From positions 86,653 to 150,652 of the forward strand of contig CAWFOR010000003.1 of the NCBI GenBank assembly GCA_963817485.1: DNA of 64,000 bases, written 5' to 3'. The notes below the pieces were generated by a model that saw nothing but the letters and a program-made list of their open reading frames with translations, was not told the DNA's origin and searched no databases. Position numbers and translations under genes: made by a program. The DNA comes from Hyphomicrobium_A sp963817485 (lineage in GTDB: Bacteria > Pseudomonadota > Alphaproteobacteria > Rhizobiales > Hyphomicrobiaceae). The stretch's first letter is position 1. Each line of letters starts with the position of its first letter. Shown in pieces: positions 21,194 to 31,426 of this stretch.

Positions 21194-21374
21194 TCGAGCA
21201 TCCGTGGGGTGTTGCCCGTATGCATCGAGGGCCCGCGAAACGGCTTCTGCCCCCTTGCGACGCGGCCGCTGTAATGCAAGAAAAATGGGCAACGCGGTGC
21301 TACGGCATCGCAACGAGCTCCGGGGGGAGCGTCGGGCATCAGGCGATTAGGGGCGCCGCCCGACTTGGCTGAAG

Positions 21375-21409
21375 AACCGGTCCGGTCCATCCGGACCGGT
21401 TTCTTTTTG
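21375..21409 (+). terminator. intrinsic terminator after thiD
   Basis: AACCGGTCCGG and CCGGACCGGTT form a perfect 11-bp stem around TCCAT, followed by TCTTTTTG. This is a textbook rho-independent terminator ending the tkt-pgk-ccdA-thiD run. Confidence 0.88.
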
Positions 21410-21512
21410 TGCGGTGCGATCTTCACCAGCTTTCCGTCGAAGCGCTGACCCGCAGCCACCGCAGTTGGCTATTACTTCGCGACCGTCCAGACTCGGGGAG
21501 GCGGAGATAGCG

Positions 21513-22790
21513 ATGCCCAGCGTGCGCTGGCCGGGCGCGGGCCCTGACCGGGCGACCGACGCCCAAGCCGTTTCCCTTGCCGTCCGCCTCTCCTGCTACT
21601 TCGGCGCGGTGTTCCTCGCCTACGGCGTGGTCGTGCCCTATTTCCCCGTTTGGTTGCACGCCCGCGGGCTCTCGCCGGTCGAGATTTCGACCGTCACCGC
21701 GGCGCCGCTGTTCGTGCGCGTCCTGTTCACGCCGACCGTGCTCCTGCTCGCGGACCGGCTGCAGAACTACCGCGCCGTCCTCATCGCCATGTCGTGGAGC
21801 GTGCTGGCGCTGGCCCTCGGGTTGAGCGCGGTCTCCGGCTTCTGGGCGATACTGGCGCTGGGCGTCGCCTTTCTGCTCGCTCTCGGAACATGCTCGCCGC
21901 TCGTGGACACGTTTGCCGTTGCCGGCGTGCGCACCGCGGGCCTCGATTACGGACGCATGCGGCTCTGGGGCTCGATCACCTTCATCGCCGCGAACTTCGT
22001 CGGCGGCGTGCTCATCGAAGCTCTCGGCGGTGGCTTCGGCATCTGGTTGATCGCGTTCGCCGCGGCGCTCGCCGTTGTGGCAGCGCACATGCTCCCCCCG
22101 CCGCCGGGGCCCACGCCCACGCCTGCCGCGCTGTCGCTCGCTAACTGGCGCCGGTCGTTCCCGGTGCGGCTGCTGAGCTCGCGGCTGTTCCTGCTGTTCC
22201 TGGTGGCGATCGGCTGTACGCATGGCGCACACGCGACCTTCTACACTTTCGGCGCGCTGCACTGGCAGGCGCAAGGCCTGTCGGCCGCGTGGGTCGGCGT
22301 GCTGTGGGCTATCGGGGTGACGGCTGAGGTCATCCTGTTCGCGTTCTCGGCGCCCGTCGTGCGCCGCTTCAGCGCGGCGCAGCTCATAGTCGCCGGCGCC
22401 GGCGGCGCGCTCGTGCGCTGGACCGCCATGGCCTTCGATCCGCCGCTCGCGCTGCTCGTGCCGCTGCAGACGCTGCACGCGCTCACCTACAGCGCCGCGC
22501 ATCTCGGCGCCATCCTGTTCATCACGCGCGCGGTGTCGCCCAAGGGGCAGGGAAGCGCACAGGCGTTCTACTCGGTGATTGCCGCCGGCGTCATTCTCGG
22601 CATCGTCGGCCTCATCTCAGGCGCTCTCTATGAGTCCCTCGGCGGCCGCGTCTATCTCGTGCCCGCGGCCGTGTCGCTTGTTGGGCTGGCGGCCGGACTC
22701 GTGCTCATGAAGGAATGGAGCGGCGGCCTCGTGTGGCGCGAGGCGGATCTGCCGGCTCCTAGCCCCACAACTCTGGAGCCGGCGGGCTGA
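21513..22790 (+). CDS. MFS transporter, phenylpropionate/HcaT-like
   Basis: A 425-residue polytopic membrane protein with 12 predicted helices. The pattern (AYGVVVPYFPVWLHARGLSPVEIS, DYGRMRLWGSITFIAANFVGG, ALTYSAAHLGAILFITRAV) matches the PPP subgroup of MFS carriers related to HcaT and LacY. The substrate is unknown. The ATG at 21513 has a GGGAGGCGGAG ribosome-binding site, better than the GTG at 21414. Its 3' end overlaps the convergent epimerase gene by 32 bases. Confidence 0.88.
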   Translation: MPSVRWPGAGPDRATDAQAVSLAVRLSCYFGAVFLAYGVVVPYFPVWLHARGLSPVEISTVTAAPLFVRVLFTPTVLLLADRLQNYRAVLIAMSWSVLALALGLSAVSGFWAILALGVAFLLALGTCSPLVDTFAVAGVRTAGLDYGRMRLWGSITFIAANFVGGVLIEALGGGFGIWLIAFAAALAVVAAHMLPPPPGPTPTPAALSLANWRRSFPVRLLSSRLFLLFLVAIGCTHGAHATFYTFGALHWQAQGLSAAWVGVLWAIGVTAEVILFAFSAPVVRRFSAAQLIVAGAGGALVRWTAMAFDPPLALLVPLQTLHALTYSAAHLGAILFITRAVSPKGQGSAQAFYSVIAAGVILGIVGLISGALYESLGGRVYLVPAAVSLVGLAAGLVLMKEWSGGLVWREADLPAPSPTTLEPAG

Positions 22791-23742
22791 TGACGCCATC
22801 CTTGATTGCGAGGCCAGGCTCGCGGTCGCGCGCGAGCAGCAGCGGGCCGTCGAGATCGACCCAATCGGCGTCATTGGCGAGCAGCAGCGCCGGGGCGGCG
22901 GCAAGCGAGGTCGCCACCATCGACCCGACCATGATCTTGAGCCCGCGCGCCTTCGCGCTGCGCGCCATGGCGAGCGCTTCGGTGAGGCCGCCGGTCTTGT
23001 CGAGCTTGATGTTGACGGCATCGTAGCGGGAGGCGAGGCGGTCGAGATCGGCGCTGGTGTGTGCGCTTTCGTCCGCGCAGATCGGAACGGGGTGAGGAAC
23101 GTGCGCGAGCATCTCGTCTGCGCCCTCGGGCAGCGGCTGCTCGATCAGCTCGAGCCCTGAACGCGCGGCCGCATCGAGGAATGGCGCCAGCATCTCCGCC
23201 GTCCAGGCCTCGTTTGCATCGGCGACGAGGCGTGCATCCGGCCGTGCCGCCCGTACCGCCGCCATGCGCTGAGCGTCGCCGGCGCCGCCGAGCTTGAGCT
23301 TGAGGAGCTTCAAGTGCGGGACGGCGCGCGCTGCCGCCGCCATGGCTTCAGGCGCGGCGAGGCTCAGGGTGTAGCAGGTGAGGGCGGGGCGCGGGGCCGG
23401 GAGCCCGGCCAGTGCCCACGCGCGCTTTCCTGCCTGCTTGGCCTCGAGGTCCCAAAGCGCGCAGTCGAGCGCGTTGCGCGCGGCTCCGGGCGCCAGCAGG
23501 TCCGGCAGGCGCGACCGGTCAATCGGGCCCGGCAGCGCCCGCAGCGCCGCAAGGCTCGCCTCCACCGTCTCGCCGTAGCGCGCGTAGGGCACCGCCTCGC
23601 CGCGTCCGGTCAAGTGGCCGTCCGACACGATCGCAACGATGACGTTGGCTTCGAGCTTTGCCCCGCGGGCAATGACGAACGGGCTCGCGAGCGGCCAGCT
23701 CTCCCCGGCGACCTCGATCAGCAGGGTTTCACCGTGCGGCAT
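22759..23742 (-). CDS. dgcA: dipeptide epimerase (L-Ala-D/L-Glu type, enolase superfamily)
   Basis: A 327-residue enolase-superfamily enzyme, likely epimerising L-Ala-D-Glu from murein turnover. The N-terminal capping domain has GRGEAVPYARYGET. The barrel has the base Lys in LLKLKLGG, metal ligands in LVADANEAW, LIEQPLPEG and PICADESAH, and the second Lys in NIKLDKTGGLTEAL. This KxK...D...E...D...K layout is that of YcjG-type epimerases. Exact dipeptide preference cannot be told. It converges with and overlaps the MFS transporter gene. Confidence 0.92.
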   Translation of the reverse strand: MPHGETLLIEVAGESWPLASPFVIARGAKLEANVIVAIVSDGHLTGRGEAVPYARYGETVEASLAALRALPGPIDRSRLPDLLAPGAARNALDCALWDLEAKQAGKRAWALAGLPAPRPALTCYTLSLAAPEAMAAAARAVPHLKLLKLKLGGAGDAQRMAAVRAARPDARLVADANEAWTAEMLAPFLDAAARSGLELIEQPLPEGADEMLAHVPHPVPICADESAHTSADLDRLASRYDAVNIKLDKTGGLTEALAMARSAKARGLKIMVGSMVATSLAAAPALLLANDADWVDLDGPLLLARDREPGLAIKDGVISPPAPELWG

Positions 23743-23783
23743 GGCGTTGGCGTGCCGGGATTTGGACGCAGGCTTGGGCGCCC

Positions 23784-26694
23784 TCAGGCGATGCGGCCGT
23801 AGGCGTGCGCGAGGAAGAGATACACGCGGCCCGCGTCGGAGACGAGATGGGACTGCGTCGTGTGGCCCGAGGGATCTCTCAGATCGGATTCGGAGATGAT
23901 CCGCTCGAAGTCGGCGAGATAGCGGCCGACGGTGCGCCCGAGCTCCGGCTCGGCGCGGCAGCGATGCGCGACCTCGTCGAACAACGTGCGGCCCTGCTCG
24001 CTGTAGATCGAGCGCACCATGACGCCACGCTGACCTGCCCTGAGGCGCGTCCAGATGGCGGCTGACGTCGCAGTATCGAGGGCGCGTGCGATGGCCGCGA
24101 GATCGAGGTTGAACGCCGTTTGGCCGCCGCCGCCGCCGTGCGCTGCGCCGTCCTCGTCCCTTGAGGCGCGCGCCAGCAGATCGCCGAGCGACCAGCCTTC
24201 GCGACCGTCGGATGCTGGGCCTGGACGGCCGCCGGGCCCCCGCGACGGACGCTCCTGCCGGCCGCCCATCTCCTGCGCAATGGTGGACGAGAGCGAGGTG
24301 AGCGAGCGGGCCGTCTCCTGGCCGCTGCCGGGGCGCTGCGGAAGCGGAGGCACGTCGGCACCCATGGGCTGGGTAACGTCGCGCTGGGCGGCCGTGCGTG
24401 CGGTGAGCGCGGAGAGCTGGTCGAGTGCCTTGATCTGGTCCTGCAGGGCACGCCGCATGCTCTCGGAGCTTTCCTGCGCCGCGATCGGCAGCCGTTCCAT
24501 CTGCTCGCGCAGGCGGCCCTGCTCGGCCGCGATCTCGGATGCGGCGCGCGCGGCGTGCCGGCGCATCTCCTCGGACGTCGAGGCGAAGCGGTTTGTCATG
24601 GTGCCGAGTTCGGACGTCATGGCGCTCGACACCGTCGATAGACGGTTGCGCAGGTCTTCGAGCGTCCGCTCGCTCGCGGCGGTCGTGTTGACGCGCATGC
24701 GCTCGAGCTCGGTGCGGGCGCGGATGTCGGCCTCCGACAGCGACCCCTCGATGGAGGTGGAGTAGCCCTCGACGAAGGTGGCAAACTCGCTGGCCTTGCC
24801 GGAGAGCTGCTCGAGCGTGCGCGAGAGGTCCGCGTGGCGGTTCTGCAGCGTCTTGTCGATCTTGAAGTTGACCGTTTCCAGCGCGTTGGCGGCCTTGACG
24901 ATCGACTGCCCCTGGTTCTCGAAGCGGCCGGTGATGCCGCTGATCTGCCCGAGCAGGTTCTCGGAGATGTTCTTCAGCATCTCCGACTGGCTCGCGAGGC
25001 CCTCCATGGCCTTCATGGACTGGCGCGAGATGTTCTCGCTCGCCCGGCGCACGGAATTGATGCCGTGCATCAACGCCTCGTCGAGGTCGGTCGCCTGCTT
25101 GCCGATGGTCTCGCGGAAGCTGACGGCATGCGCGTCGAGCGCGCTCGTGAGGTGGTGCGTCTTGTCGACCACCGCGGTATCGATGGCGGCGGTGGAGCGC
25201 ATGATCGATTCATCGAACATGCGCAGCCGCTCGGCGAAGGCATCGTCGAGCGACTTCGTGCGCTCGATGAGATGATGATCCAGCGCCTGCGCGCGGTTGG
25301 CGAGAGCGCTATCGAGCGCGATCGCGTACTCCTCGAAGACGGTCTGCAGGTTCTCGGTGCGGTTGACGAGCGAGGTGTCGAGCTGCAGGAGCTGGTCGTC
25401 GAGGTTTGCCTGCAACTGCTCGGCGCGGCTGCCGAGCGCGCCCGCGAGAGCGGACGTGTAGGTCTCGAGCATGACCTGGAGCTGCTCGGTGCGCCCGCCG
25501 ACGGCCGACTCCAGGCTGCCGACGCTCGTCGCCAGCGAGCCCTCGAGCGAGGTGAGGTTCTCGCTTGCGCCGGAGATGATCTGTGCGAGCTTCACCTGCT
25601 GATCGGAGAGCTTGTCCATCAGCACCGGGATCTCTCCGCCCAGCCGCTGAAGGGATTCGGTGATGGTGTCGCTCGTGTTGACGAGCGCGTGGCGCTCGCC
25701 GGAGAGCTCCTGGATCAGGCCGCGGATCTTGCGCTCGTTATCCTCGTAGGAGCGCTCCAGCAGCGTGACCTCGTTGTGGACCATCGCCTCGAGCTCGCCG
25801 GCACGGCCGAGCGCGCGCGAGATCGCGTCGTTCATAAACGAGACTTGGCGGCGCACCGCCTGGCCGAGCGAGGCCGCCGAATTGCTCTGCGAGCCGGTCG
25901 GGTTCGGCGAGGCGGATCGCCACCTCGGTCATCGTCGAGGAGCGCAGGCGAAGCTCCTCCGTGCGCCAGGCGAGCAGAGCCAGCAGCCACAGCACGCTGA
26001 TCGGGAGCACGATGGCCGCGATCGTGAAGAACGTCGTCGGCCGGGACACGAGGTCGATGAGGCCCAGCACCGGCGCATCGGAGCGCAGCGCCACGATGCC
26101 GAAGGCGATGCTTATGGCTGCCCAGATGATGCTGACGGTAGCAGCAAACTTGAACGGGGTGTTCGAGGGTTTCTGCTGCAGCGCGTAGATGAGGCCGCCG
26201 ATGCTGGGGCCGTCATCGTTGGCGGCGATGCGGTTGCGCGAAGGGCCGGCCGGGCGGCGGCGGGCGACGCGGCGGCGCGGCGGCCGGGGCGCCTCGGCAT
26301 CGGCCGGGACTGCGAGCTTATCCGAGTGCGCATCGGACGCCGGCGTCTCGGGCAGGCTCGGCGGTGTGGGCGGAGGCGTGGACTGAGCAGCTTTGTCCTC
26401 CGTCAAGACGGGGGGCTCCGGCGGAGCCGACGGTGCATCGGAGGTGGCGGATAGCTTGCTCATGTCCATGCCGCTCCCGCGCGTTGCCGGGGTCGTCGGC
26501 GGCGTGGTTGCGGCCTTGGAGCTTTTCTTACCGGGAAGCGGCGGCGGCTGAAGAGACAGCGTCGGCTCGGCGGGGCCGGATGGGTCGTTTGCCCTATCGG
26601 AAGCGGCGGCGCCGCTCGGAAGCGACAGGGTCGGTTCAGGCTTGCCTTCGGCGTCGTCGCGGGCGCTGAGCTTGCTGTTCTTGTCTTGAGCCAT
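23784..26694 (-). CDS. large membrane-anchored coiled-coil protein (one-base frameshift as read)
   Basis: About 970 residues once a single extra base near 25884 is removed, which restores RLAENSAASLGQAVRRQVSFMNDAI. The N-terminal 150 residues are Pro/Ser-rich and probably disordered. Two transmembrane helices follow (AATVSIIWAAISIAFGIVAL and FFTIAAIVLPISVLWLLALLAW). Then comes roughly 550 residues of coiled coil with apolipoprotein-A/E-like periodicity (repeated SLDDAFAERLRMFDES-type units) and a C-terminal 100-residue globular segment ending LAHAYGRIA. Related Rhizobiales proteins are annotated kinesin-like or ApoA-like; function is not known. An in-frame GTG at 26736 is an alternative start. 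Confidence 0.82.
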
Positions 26695-27053
26695 TCGCCC
26701 CGTCCCAGGGAAGCCGCTCGTGCGGTCTTCCGCCACCCCTTCGGCCGTGCTCTCGGCGCGCGCGCCTCAAAGCAATTGAAGCCGCACATTTGGCCCGGTT
26801 CAGGGGCCAAGTTCGAAAGCACACTGCGAAAACTGCAAATCCACCCGTCGGTCAATGATTTGGCGAGACTTTAGGGCAAAACGAAGGTTCCCCGCCGGAC
26901 CCGCCATGAATCCAAGTTTCCCCGATTCGGTCGAAGGTTAATGCTCGACTTGAGGAAGTGCAATTTACTGGCACTTATATCCTGTGTGTGAGGGTCTCAT
27001 CCCGGATACCGGTGCTCAAACCTAGTCCCCCGCGGGGCCCGCCAGGTCCAGTC
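26695..27053. other. 359-base divergent intergenic region
   Basis: It lies between the coiled-coil protein and the Hpt gene. An in-frame GTG at 26958 could extend the Hpt gene but has poor coding character. Promoters for both directions are expected; none is clear. Confidence 0.4.
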
Positions 27054-27443
27054 ATGGAAGCCGCTGCCAAAGTCTACCGTCTGCAAGAGCCTGGAGCTGC
27101 AACTCGATCCGAGCCAGCGCTCGACCTCGTGCATTTGCGTCGCTTCACGCTCGGCGATCAGGCCCTCGAGCGGGAGATACTCGACCTCTTCATCACCCAG
27201 GCGCCGATCACGCTTGCCGCGCTCAAAGCAGCCATCACGGAGCGGGATTGGAGGATCGCGGCGCACACCCTCAAGGGCTCGGCTCGCGCGGTGGGTGCCT
27301 GGCCTGTGGCGCGGATCGCCGAGCGTGCCGAGGGGCTGAGCCGCCGCAACGAGGCTTCCGCTTGCGAGAGCGCGGTGCAGGACTTGGCGGACGCGCTGAC
27401 CGAGGCCAGCGCCTTCATCGCCGAGTTCAATTCCGCGGCCTAG
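27054..27443 (+). CDS. Hpt-domain phosphotransfer protein
   Basis: A 129-residue single-domain histidine phosphotransferase relaying phosphate between hybrid kinases and response regulators. The phosphoacceptor His71 lies in AAHTLKGSARAVGA, the classical Hpt motif, on a predicted four-helix bundle. It resembles ChpT-independent stand-alone Hpt proteins. Partner kinase and regulator cannot be named; CckA at 54967 in this window normally uses ChpT, which is a different fold. The ATG at 27054 is preferred because upstream residues lack domain character. Confidence 0.85.
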   Translation: MEAAAKVYRLQEPGAATRSEPALDLVHLRRFTLGDQALEREILDLFITQAPITLAALKAAITERDWRIAAHTLKGSARAVGAWPVARIAERAEGLSRRNEASACESAVQDLADALTEASAFIAEFNSAA

Positions 27444-27614
27444 TTTCAACGGCTTGGCCTCCCCAAGTGCCTGCACCTTCGTACGGGTACCGGCGCCCTT
27501 GAATTCGGGGCTTGCGCCGAATATTGATGCACAGCGATCGGCGCGCCGCAGCGAACCCGCTCCGGCGCGCGAAAGCGCCAATATTCGTGCCTCTAGGGGA
27601 GCCGTCACGCACGC

Positions 27615-27935
27615 ATGGTCAAGATCACCTTCATTCAGCCTGACAACAGCGAGCAGGTGGTCGAATGCGAGCCGGAGATGACCCTCATGGAGGCGGCAAA
27701 GCTGAACAGCGTGCCGGGCATCGAGGCCGAATGCGGGGGCGCCTGCGCCTGCGCCACGTGTCACGTTTACGTGGACGAGGCATGGCGCGATAAAACCGGC
27801 GTTCCATCGCAGATGGAAGAGGACATGCTCGACTTCGCCTTCGACGTCCGCGAAGCGAGCCGGCTCTCCTGCCAGATCAAGCTGAAGCCAGAGCTCGACG
27901 GGCTCGTCGTGCGCGTTCCGGCAAAGCAGTTCTAG
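27615..27935 (+). CDS. 2Fe-2S ferredoxin, adrenodoxin type
   Basis: A 106-residue electron carrier with the cluster ligands C40-x5-C46-x2-C49-x36-C86 (GGACACATC and RLSCQIK), the vertebrate/adrenodoxin-type spacing. An extra Cys44 lies inside the loop. Such ferredoxins donate electrons to P450s or Fe-S assembly. It stands 29 bases before a ferredoxin-NADP reductase on the same strand, its probable redox partner. Confidence 0.94.
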   Translation: MVKITFIQPDNSEQVVECEPEMTLMEAAKLNSVPGIEAECGGACACATCHVYVDEAWRDKTGVPSQMEEDMLDFAFDVREASRLSCQIKLKPELDGLVVRVPAKQF

Positions 27936-27964
27936 ATGCGCGCAGCCCAGGGCAAGGCACTGCC

Positions 27965-29017
27965 ATGAACATAGAGGCGCAAGCCCCACAGCCCGGCGGC
28001 CCGATCGAGACGGATGCCGTCATCATCGGCGCCGGCCCCATCGGCCTCTTTGCCGTGTTCGAGCTGGGCCTCGTCGACATCAAGGCGCACCTCATCGACA
28101 TCCTCGACAAGCCCGGCGGCCAGTGCGGGGAGCTCTATCCCGACAAGCCGATCTACGACATTCCCGGGTTGCCGATTGTCACCGGGCAGGAGATCACCGA
28201 CCGGCTGCTGGAGCAGATCAAGCCGTTCAATCCTCAGTTTCACTTCGGCCAGCAGGTCGAGGAGCTGAAGAAGCTTCCCGACGGCCGCTTTCGGCTCAAG
28301 ACCGACGCCGGCAACGAGTTCATCGCCAAGGTCGTCGTCATCGCGGCGGGCGGCGGCTCGTTCACACCCAAGCGGCCGCCGCTTGCCGGCATCGAGGCCT
28401 ATGAGGGCACCTCGGTGTTCTATGCGGTCCGCCGCATGGAGAGCTTCCGGGGCAAGAGCGTGCTCATCGTCGGCGGCGGCGATTCCGCGCTCGACTGGAC
28501 GCTCAATCTGCAGCCGATAACGAAGAGCCTCACGCTCCTGCACCGGCGCGACGAGTTCCGCGGTGCGCCGCATTCGGTGGAGAAGATGCGTCTGCTCGCG
28601 GCCGAGCAGAAGATCCGCCTCGTGATCGGCCAGGTGTCGGCGGTGCACGGCGAGAGCGGTCGCCTCGAAGCGGCGACGATCAAGACCAAGGACGGCGAGG
28701 AGCGCCTGCCGGTCGAGGTGATGCTCGCCTTCTTCGGGCTGACGATGAAGCTCGGCCCCGTCGCCAACTGGGGGATCGCGCTTGCCGAAAACCTCATCCC
28801 TGTCGATACCGAGAAGTTCGAGACGAGCGAGAAGGGCGTCTTTGCCATCGGCGATATCAACACCTACCCCGGCAAGCTGAAGCTCATCCTCTCCGGCTTC
28901 CACGAGGCCGCGCTGATGGCGCAGCAGGCGCACAAGTACGTCTATCCGGGCAAGAAGCTTCTGTTCCAGTACACGACGTCGTCCTCGAGCCTGCAGAAGA
29001 AGCTCGGCGTCAGCTAG
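27965..29017 (+). CDS. ferredoxin-NADP reductase, thioredoxin-reductase-like type
   Basis: A 350-residue FAD/NADPH flavoprotein. The FAD motif is IIGAGPIGLFAVFELG, the NADPH motif is VLIVGGGDSALDWTLNL with HRRDEFR, and the second FAD motif is GVFAIGDINTYPGKLKLILSGFHEAAL. It lacks the CxxC of thioredoxin reductase, as expected for this FNR class (YumC/RPA3954-type). The immediately preceding ferredoxin suggests NADPH to FNR to ferredoxin transfer; the final acceptor is not encoded nearby. Confidence 0.94.
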   Translation: MNIEAQAPQPGGPIETDAVIIGAGPIGLFAVFELGLVDIKAHLIDILDKPGGQCGELYPDKPIYDIPGLPIVTGQEITDRLLEQIKPFNPQFHFGQQVEELKKLPDGRFRLKTDAGNEFIAKVVVIAAGGGSFTPKRPPLAGIEAYEGTSVFYAVRRMESFRGKSVLIVGGGDSALDWTLNLQPITKSLTLLHRRDEFRGAPHSVEKMRLLAAEQKIRLVIGQVSAVHGESGRLEAATIKTKDGEERLPVEVMLAFFGLTMKLGPVANWGIALAENLIPVDTEKFETSEKGVFAIGDINTYPGKLKLILSGFHEAALMAQQAHKYVYPGKKLLFQYTTSSSSLQKKLGVS

Positions 29018-29022
29018 GTGGT

Positions 29023-30261
29023 TCAGCCCGCGTAGCGGTCGGCGACCAGGCGCCGCAGCGAAGCCGGCATCGCCCCGAGCGCTGCCTTCAACGCCGGCCG
29101 TGCGAGCCCGAGGTAGAGCCTGGCATACACCCAGCCCTTGGCCGACAGCGGCAGCACCCAGTCGGTCACACCCATCGCCGCATCGGCCCAGGCGAGCTTG
29201 TAGCCGTCGGCCGGCGAAAGCAGGTCGTAAGTGCGCGCGTCCGTGCCGAAGGCCCGCGCGATCGACTCCTCCAAGAGCAGCACGCCGGCGCCCGCCTTCT
29301 CATATTTGAGATTGAAGACGATCACGTGCATGACGATGCGGTCGAGACAGCGCAGCGTGATCTCTATCGCTGCGGCCTCGTTGTCGGAGGTGAGTGCGTG
29401 CACCTCGCATCCGGTGGGATGGCTCGAGCCTTGGGCGACGTCGGCGAAGAAACTCGCAAAGCGAGGATCGGCCAGTGCCGGCGAGACGATGCCGCGTTCG
29501 TTCAGCCACTCGCGCTTCAATTCGACGGCCTTGATCGCAAGCTCGCGTGCCCGCGCTCCCTCGCTGCAGCGCTCGAACGCCATCGTGCCGAGCTCTTCCA
29601 ATCGGCGCGAGAGCCGGCGACGGTTGCGGCGCGAGCGCGGCGAGTAGCGCCGCTCGAAGGTGGCAAAGTCGGGAGCGCTTGCAAGATCGAGGTAGGGCGC
29701 TTGCAGGCGCTCGGCCGGAAACGCGCTGAGGTCGCCAAGAAACGGCGCGATCGCGGCATCGTCGCGCACCTTGCGCAGCCGCACGAGGTCGGGCTTCAGC
29801 TCGTGGGCAATGAAGCTCCACGCTTCGCCGAGCAGCGGGACCGCCTCGGGCTCCACGAGAATGTCGCCGTACTGGCTGACCGGATCACCCATCCACGCGA
29901 GCTGCGAAAGCCCCGCAACGCGCTCGGTGGTGAGTGGCCACACCATGACGAGGCGCCCGTCGCGGCGCCCGGTGACGATCGCGAGCGAAGGGGCAGCCTC
30001 ATCGGAAGGTGCGGGGAGGTAATGATTGCTCCAGTGCCAGTTCCAATTGAAGGTTTGGAAGATCTGGCTCCCGCGCCCCGCGCGCCAGAAGAGGTCGTTC
30101 CAATCGGTCTCGAGCGCGTCAAAGCTGGCGCGGTCGGTGATGAGCGCGAAGGTGCAGGCCTCCGGAGCGGTCTCGAAATCGGCGGCATCTTGGTTAATGG
30201 CGCCGACCTCGGGTGCAGAGGGCCACGCGTGGGCAATGCGATCGGGGAAGGCGGCCGGCAT
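29023..30261 (-). CDS. GNAT-fold acyltransferase, CelD/BcsL family
   Basis: A 412-residue protein of the FemAB/BioF2-like acetyltransferase group, often found in exopolysaccharide or envelope loci. It has an N-terminal FNWNWHWSNHYL region (about residue 70), a basic RRYSPRSRRNRRRLSRRLEEL helix (about 205) and a C-terminal half with VIVFNLKYEKAGAGVLLLEE and YDLLSPADGYKLAWA. The substrate is unknown. It ends 5 bases from the convergent FNR stop. The first 20 residues are poorly ordered and the start could lie a little downstream. Confidence 0.82.
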   Translation of the reverse strand: MPAAFPDRIAHAWPSAPEVGAINQDAADFETAPEACTFALITDRASFDALETDWNDLFWRAGRGSQIFQTFNWNWHWSNHYLPAPSDEAAPSLAIVTGRRDGRLVMVWPLTTERVAGLSQLAWMGDPVSQYGDILVEPEAVPLLGEAWSFIAHELKPDLVRLRKVRDDAAIAPFLGDLSAFPAERLQAPYLDLASAPDFATFERRYSPRSRRNRRRLSRRLEELGTMAFERCSEGARARELAIKAVELKREWLNERGIVSPALADPRFASFFADVAQGSSHPTGCEVHALTSDNEAAAIEITLRCLDRIVMHVIVFNLKYEKAGAGVLLLEESIARAFGTDARTYDLLSPADGYKLAWADAAMGVTDWVLPLSAKGWVYARLYLGLARPALKAALGAMPASLRRLVADRYAG

Positions 30262-30346
30262 CGGCTACTCCAACAGGTGGACGGTCCTTGCGGCGCGTCT
30301 TGCGGGGCAAGACAAGCACGCAACGTGCCACTGCCGCCGCGGCCGC

Positions 30347-30709
30347 TCAGAAATTCGCAATCTCCAAAACGCACAACAGGACGAGGAGGATCACGAGCGT
30401 CCACATCATCGCCCGGCCGCGTGCGGACGCCGGTCCGGCGTCCAGCAAGAGCAAGGTGGCCATCATTGAAACGGCAGAAAAGTTAACAATGACGCAGCCG
30501 ACGAGCCCCAAGCCGTGCGAGCCGGGAGAGCGCCCTTCGACGAAGGTGGCGGCCGCCAGTCCGATCAGGAGGGCGCCCACGAGGCGCGGCCAGAAGCCGG
30601 TCTCGGTACGCGGCAGCCCGAGGACGCCGATCGTCGCACGCGGGGAGAGCGCGAGCAGCAATCCGGCCGAGAGCTTGAGGAGCGTTTCGATCGAGAGGAG
30701 CTGCTGCAA
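30347..30709 (-). CDS. small integral membrane protein of unknown function
   Basis: A 120-residue protein with four predicted transmembrane helices (KLSAGLLLALSP, RLVGALLIGLAAATF, GLVGCVIVNFSAVSMMATLLLL, WTLVILLVLLCVLEIANF). No catalytic motif or known family is recognised. It follows the lipoprotein gene by 40 bases on the same strand. Confidence 0.7.
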   Translation of the reverse strand: MQQLLSIETLLKLSAGLLLALSPRATIGVLGLPRTETGFWPRLVGALLIGLAAATFVEGRSPGSHGLGLVGCVIVNFSAVSMMATLLLLDAGPASARGRAMMWTLVILLVLLCVLEIANF

Positions 30710-30749
30710 GCATTTACCAATCGCGTGGATTGGGCGGTGAGCACGTACC

Positions 30750-31290
30750 TTAGTCGCGGTTGTCCGTCGGCAGCTTTACCTTGAATTCCTTGCTCGTCGG
30801 TGTCGCCCGCAAAGATGCTGTCGAACACGCCGTCCTGCTCGGCCAGCTTCGGCTTGATGGCCGGCGTGTAGTCGCCGGCGAGGTGGCGGGTCAAGTCGGC
30901 CTTGATGGCCTTGGTCTTCTCGTCCGAGCAGTAGTCGGCTTCGCCGGCGACCGCCTTGGCGACGCCGTTGAACGAGACGTCGTAGATCCTCTCGACCTTG
31001 CTCAGGTCGGCGCCGGGGGTGAGCGTACGCTCGTAGGTAAGGTAGTTGTTCTTGAGCTTGGCGGGGTCGAAGTTGAACCCGCACTTGATTGCCTTGGCGG
31101 ATACCGTCCCGACCTGGAACGCGCGGTTCGTCGGGTCGTTGACGGAGCCGGGGTCCGCAGCCGTCGGTTTGGCCGGCCCGCCCAGGATCGAGCCCGTGGT
31201 CAAGCTCGGTAGAGACGGCAAGCTCGATGCCCCCGAGCAACCCGTCAGTGCCGCCGCGACTAGCGCGAGCGAAATGCCTGCGGCCTTCAT
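30750..31290 (-). CDS. lipoprotein of unknown function (one-base frameshift as read)
   Basis: About 179 residues with lipobox LTGC (Cys about 18). The ATG at 31290 directly begins the signal peptide MKAAGISLALVAAALTGC. The mature part contains KCGFNFDPAKLKNNYL and ADLTRHLAGDYTP, recurring in a Rhizobiales lipoprotein family without known function. One extra base near 30790 after GDTDEQ breaks the frame; without it the protein ends EFKVKLPTDNRD at 30750. Read uncorrected, the frame would run into the next gene. Confidence 0.75.
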
Positions 31291-31426
31291 CGCGAGCCCC
31301 TCATTCCTCCTGCGCCCTCGTTGCCCTTTTAGCGCCAATCGCGGCGCCGTCAATCGAGGTGCAGCCCATGTTAACGCACGCCCTAATCGTGGCATAAGCA
31401 AGGATTCGCCCTGCGACAGCAATAGC

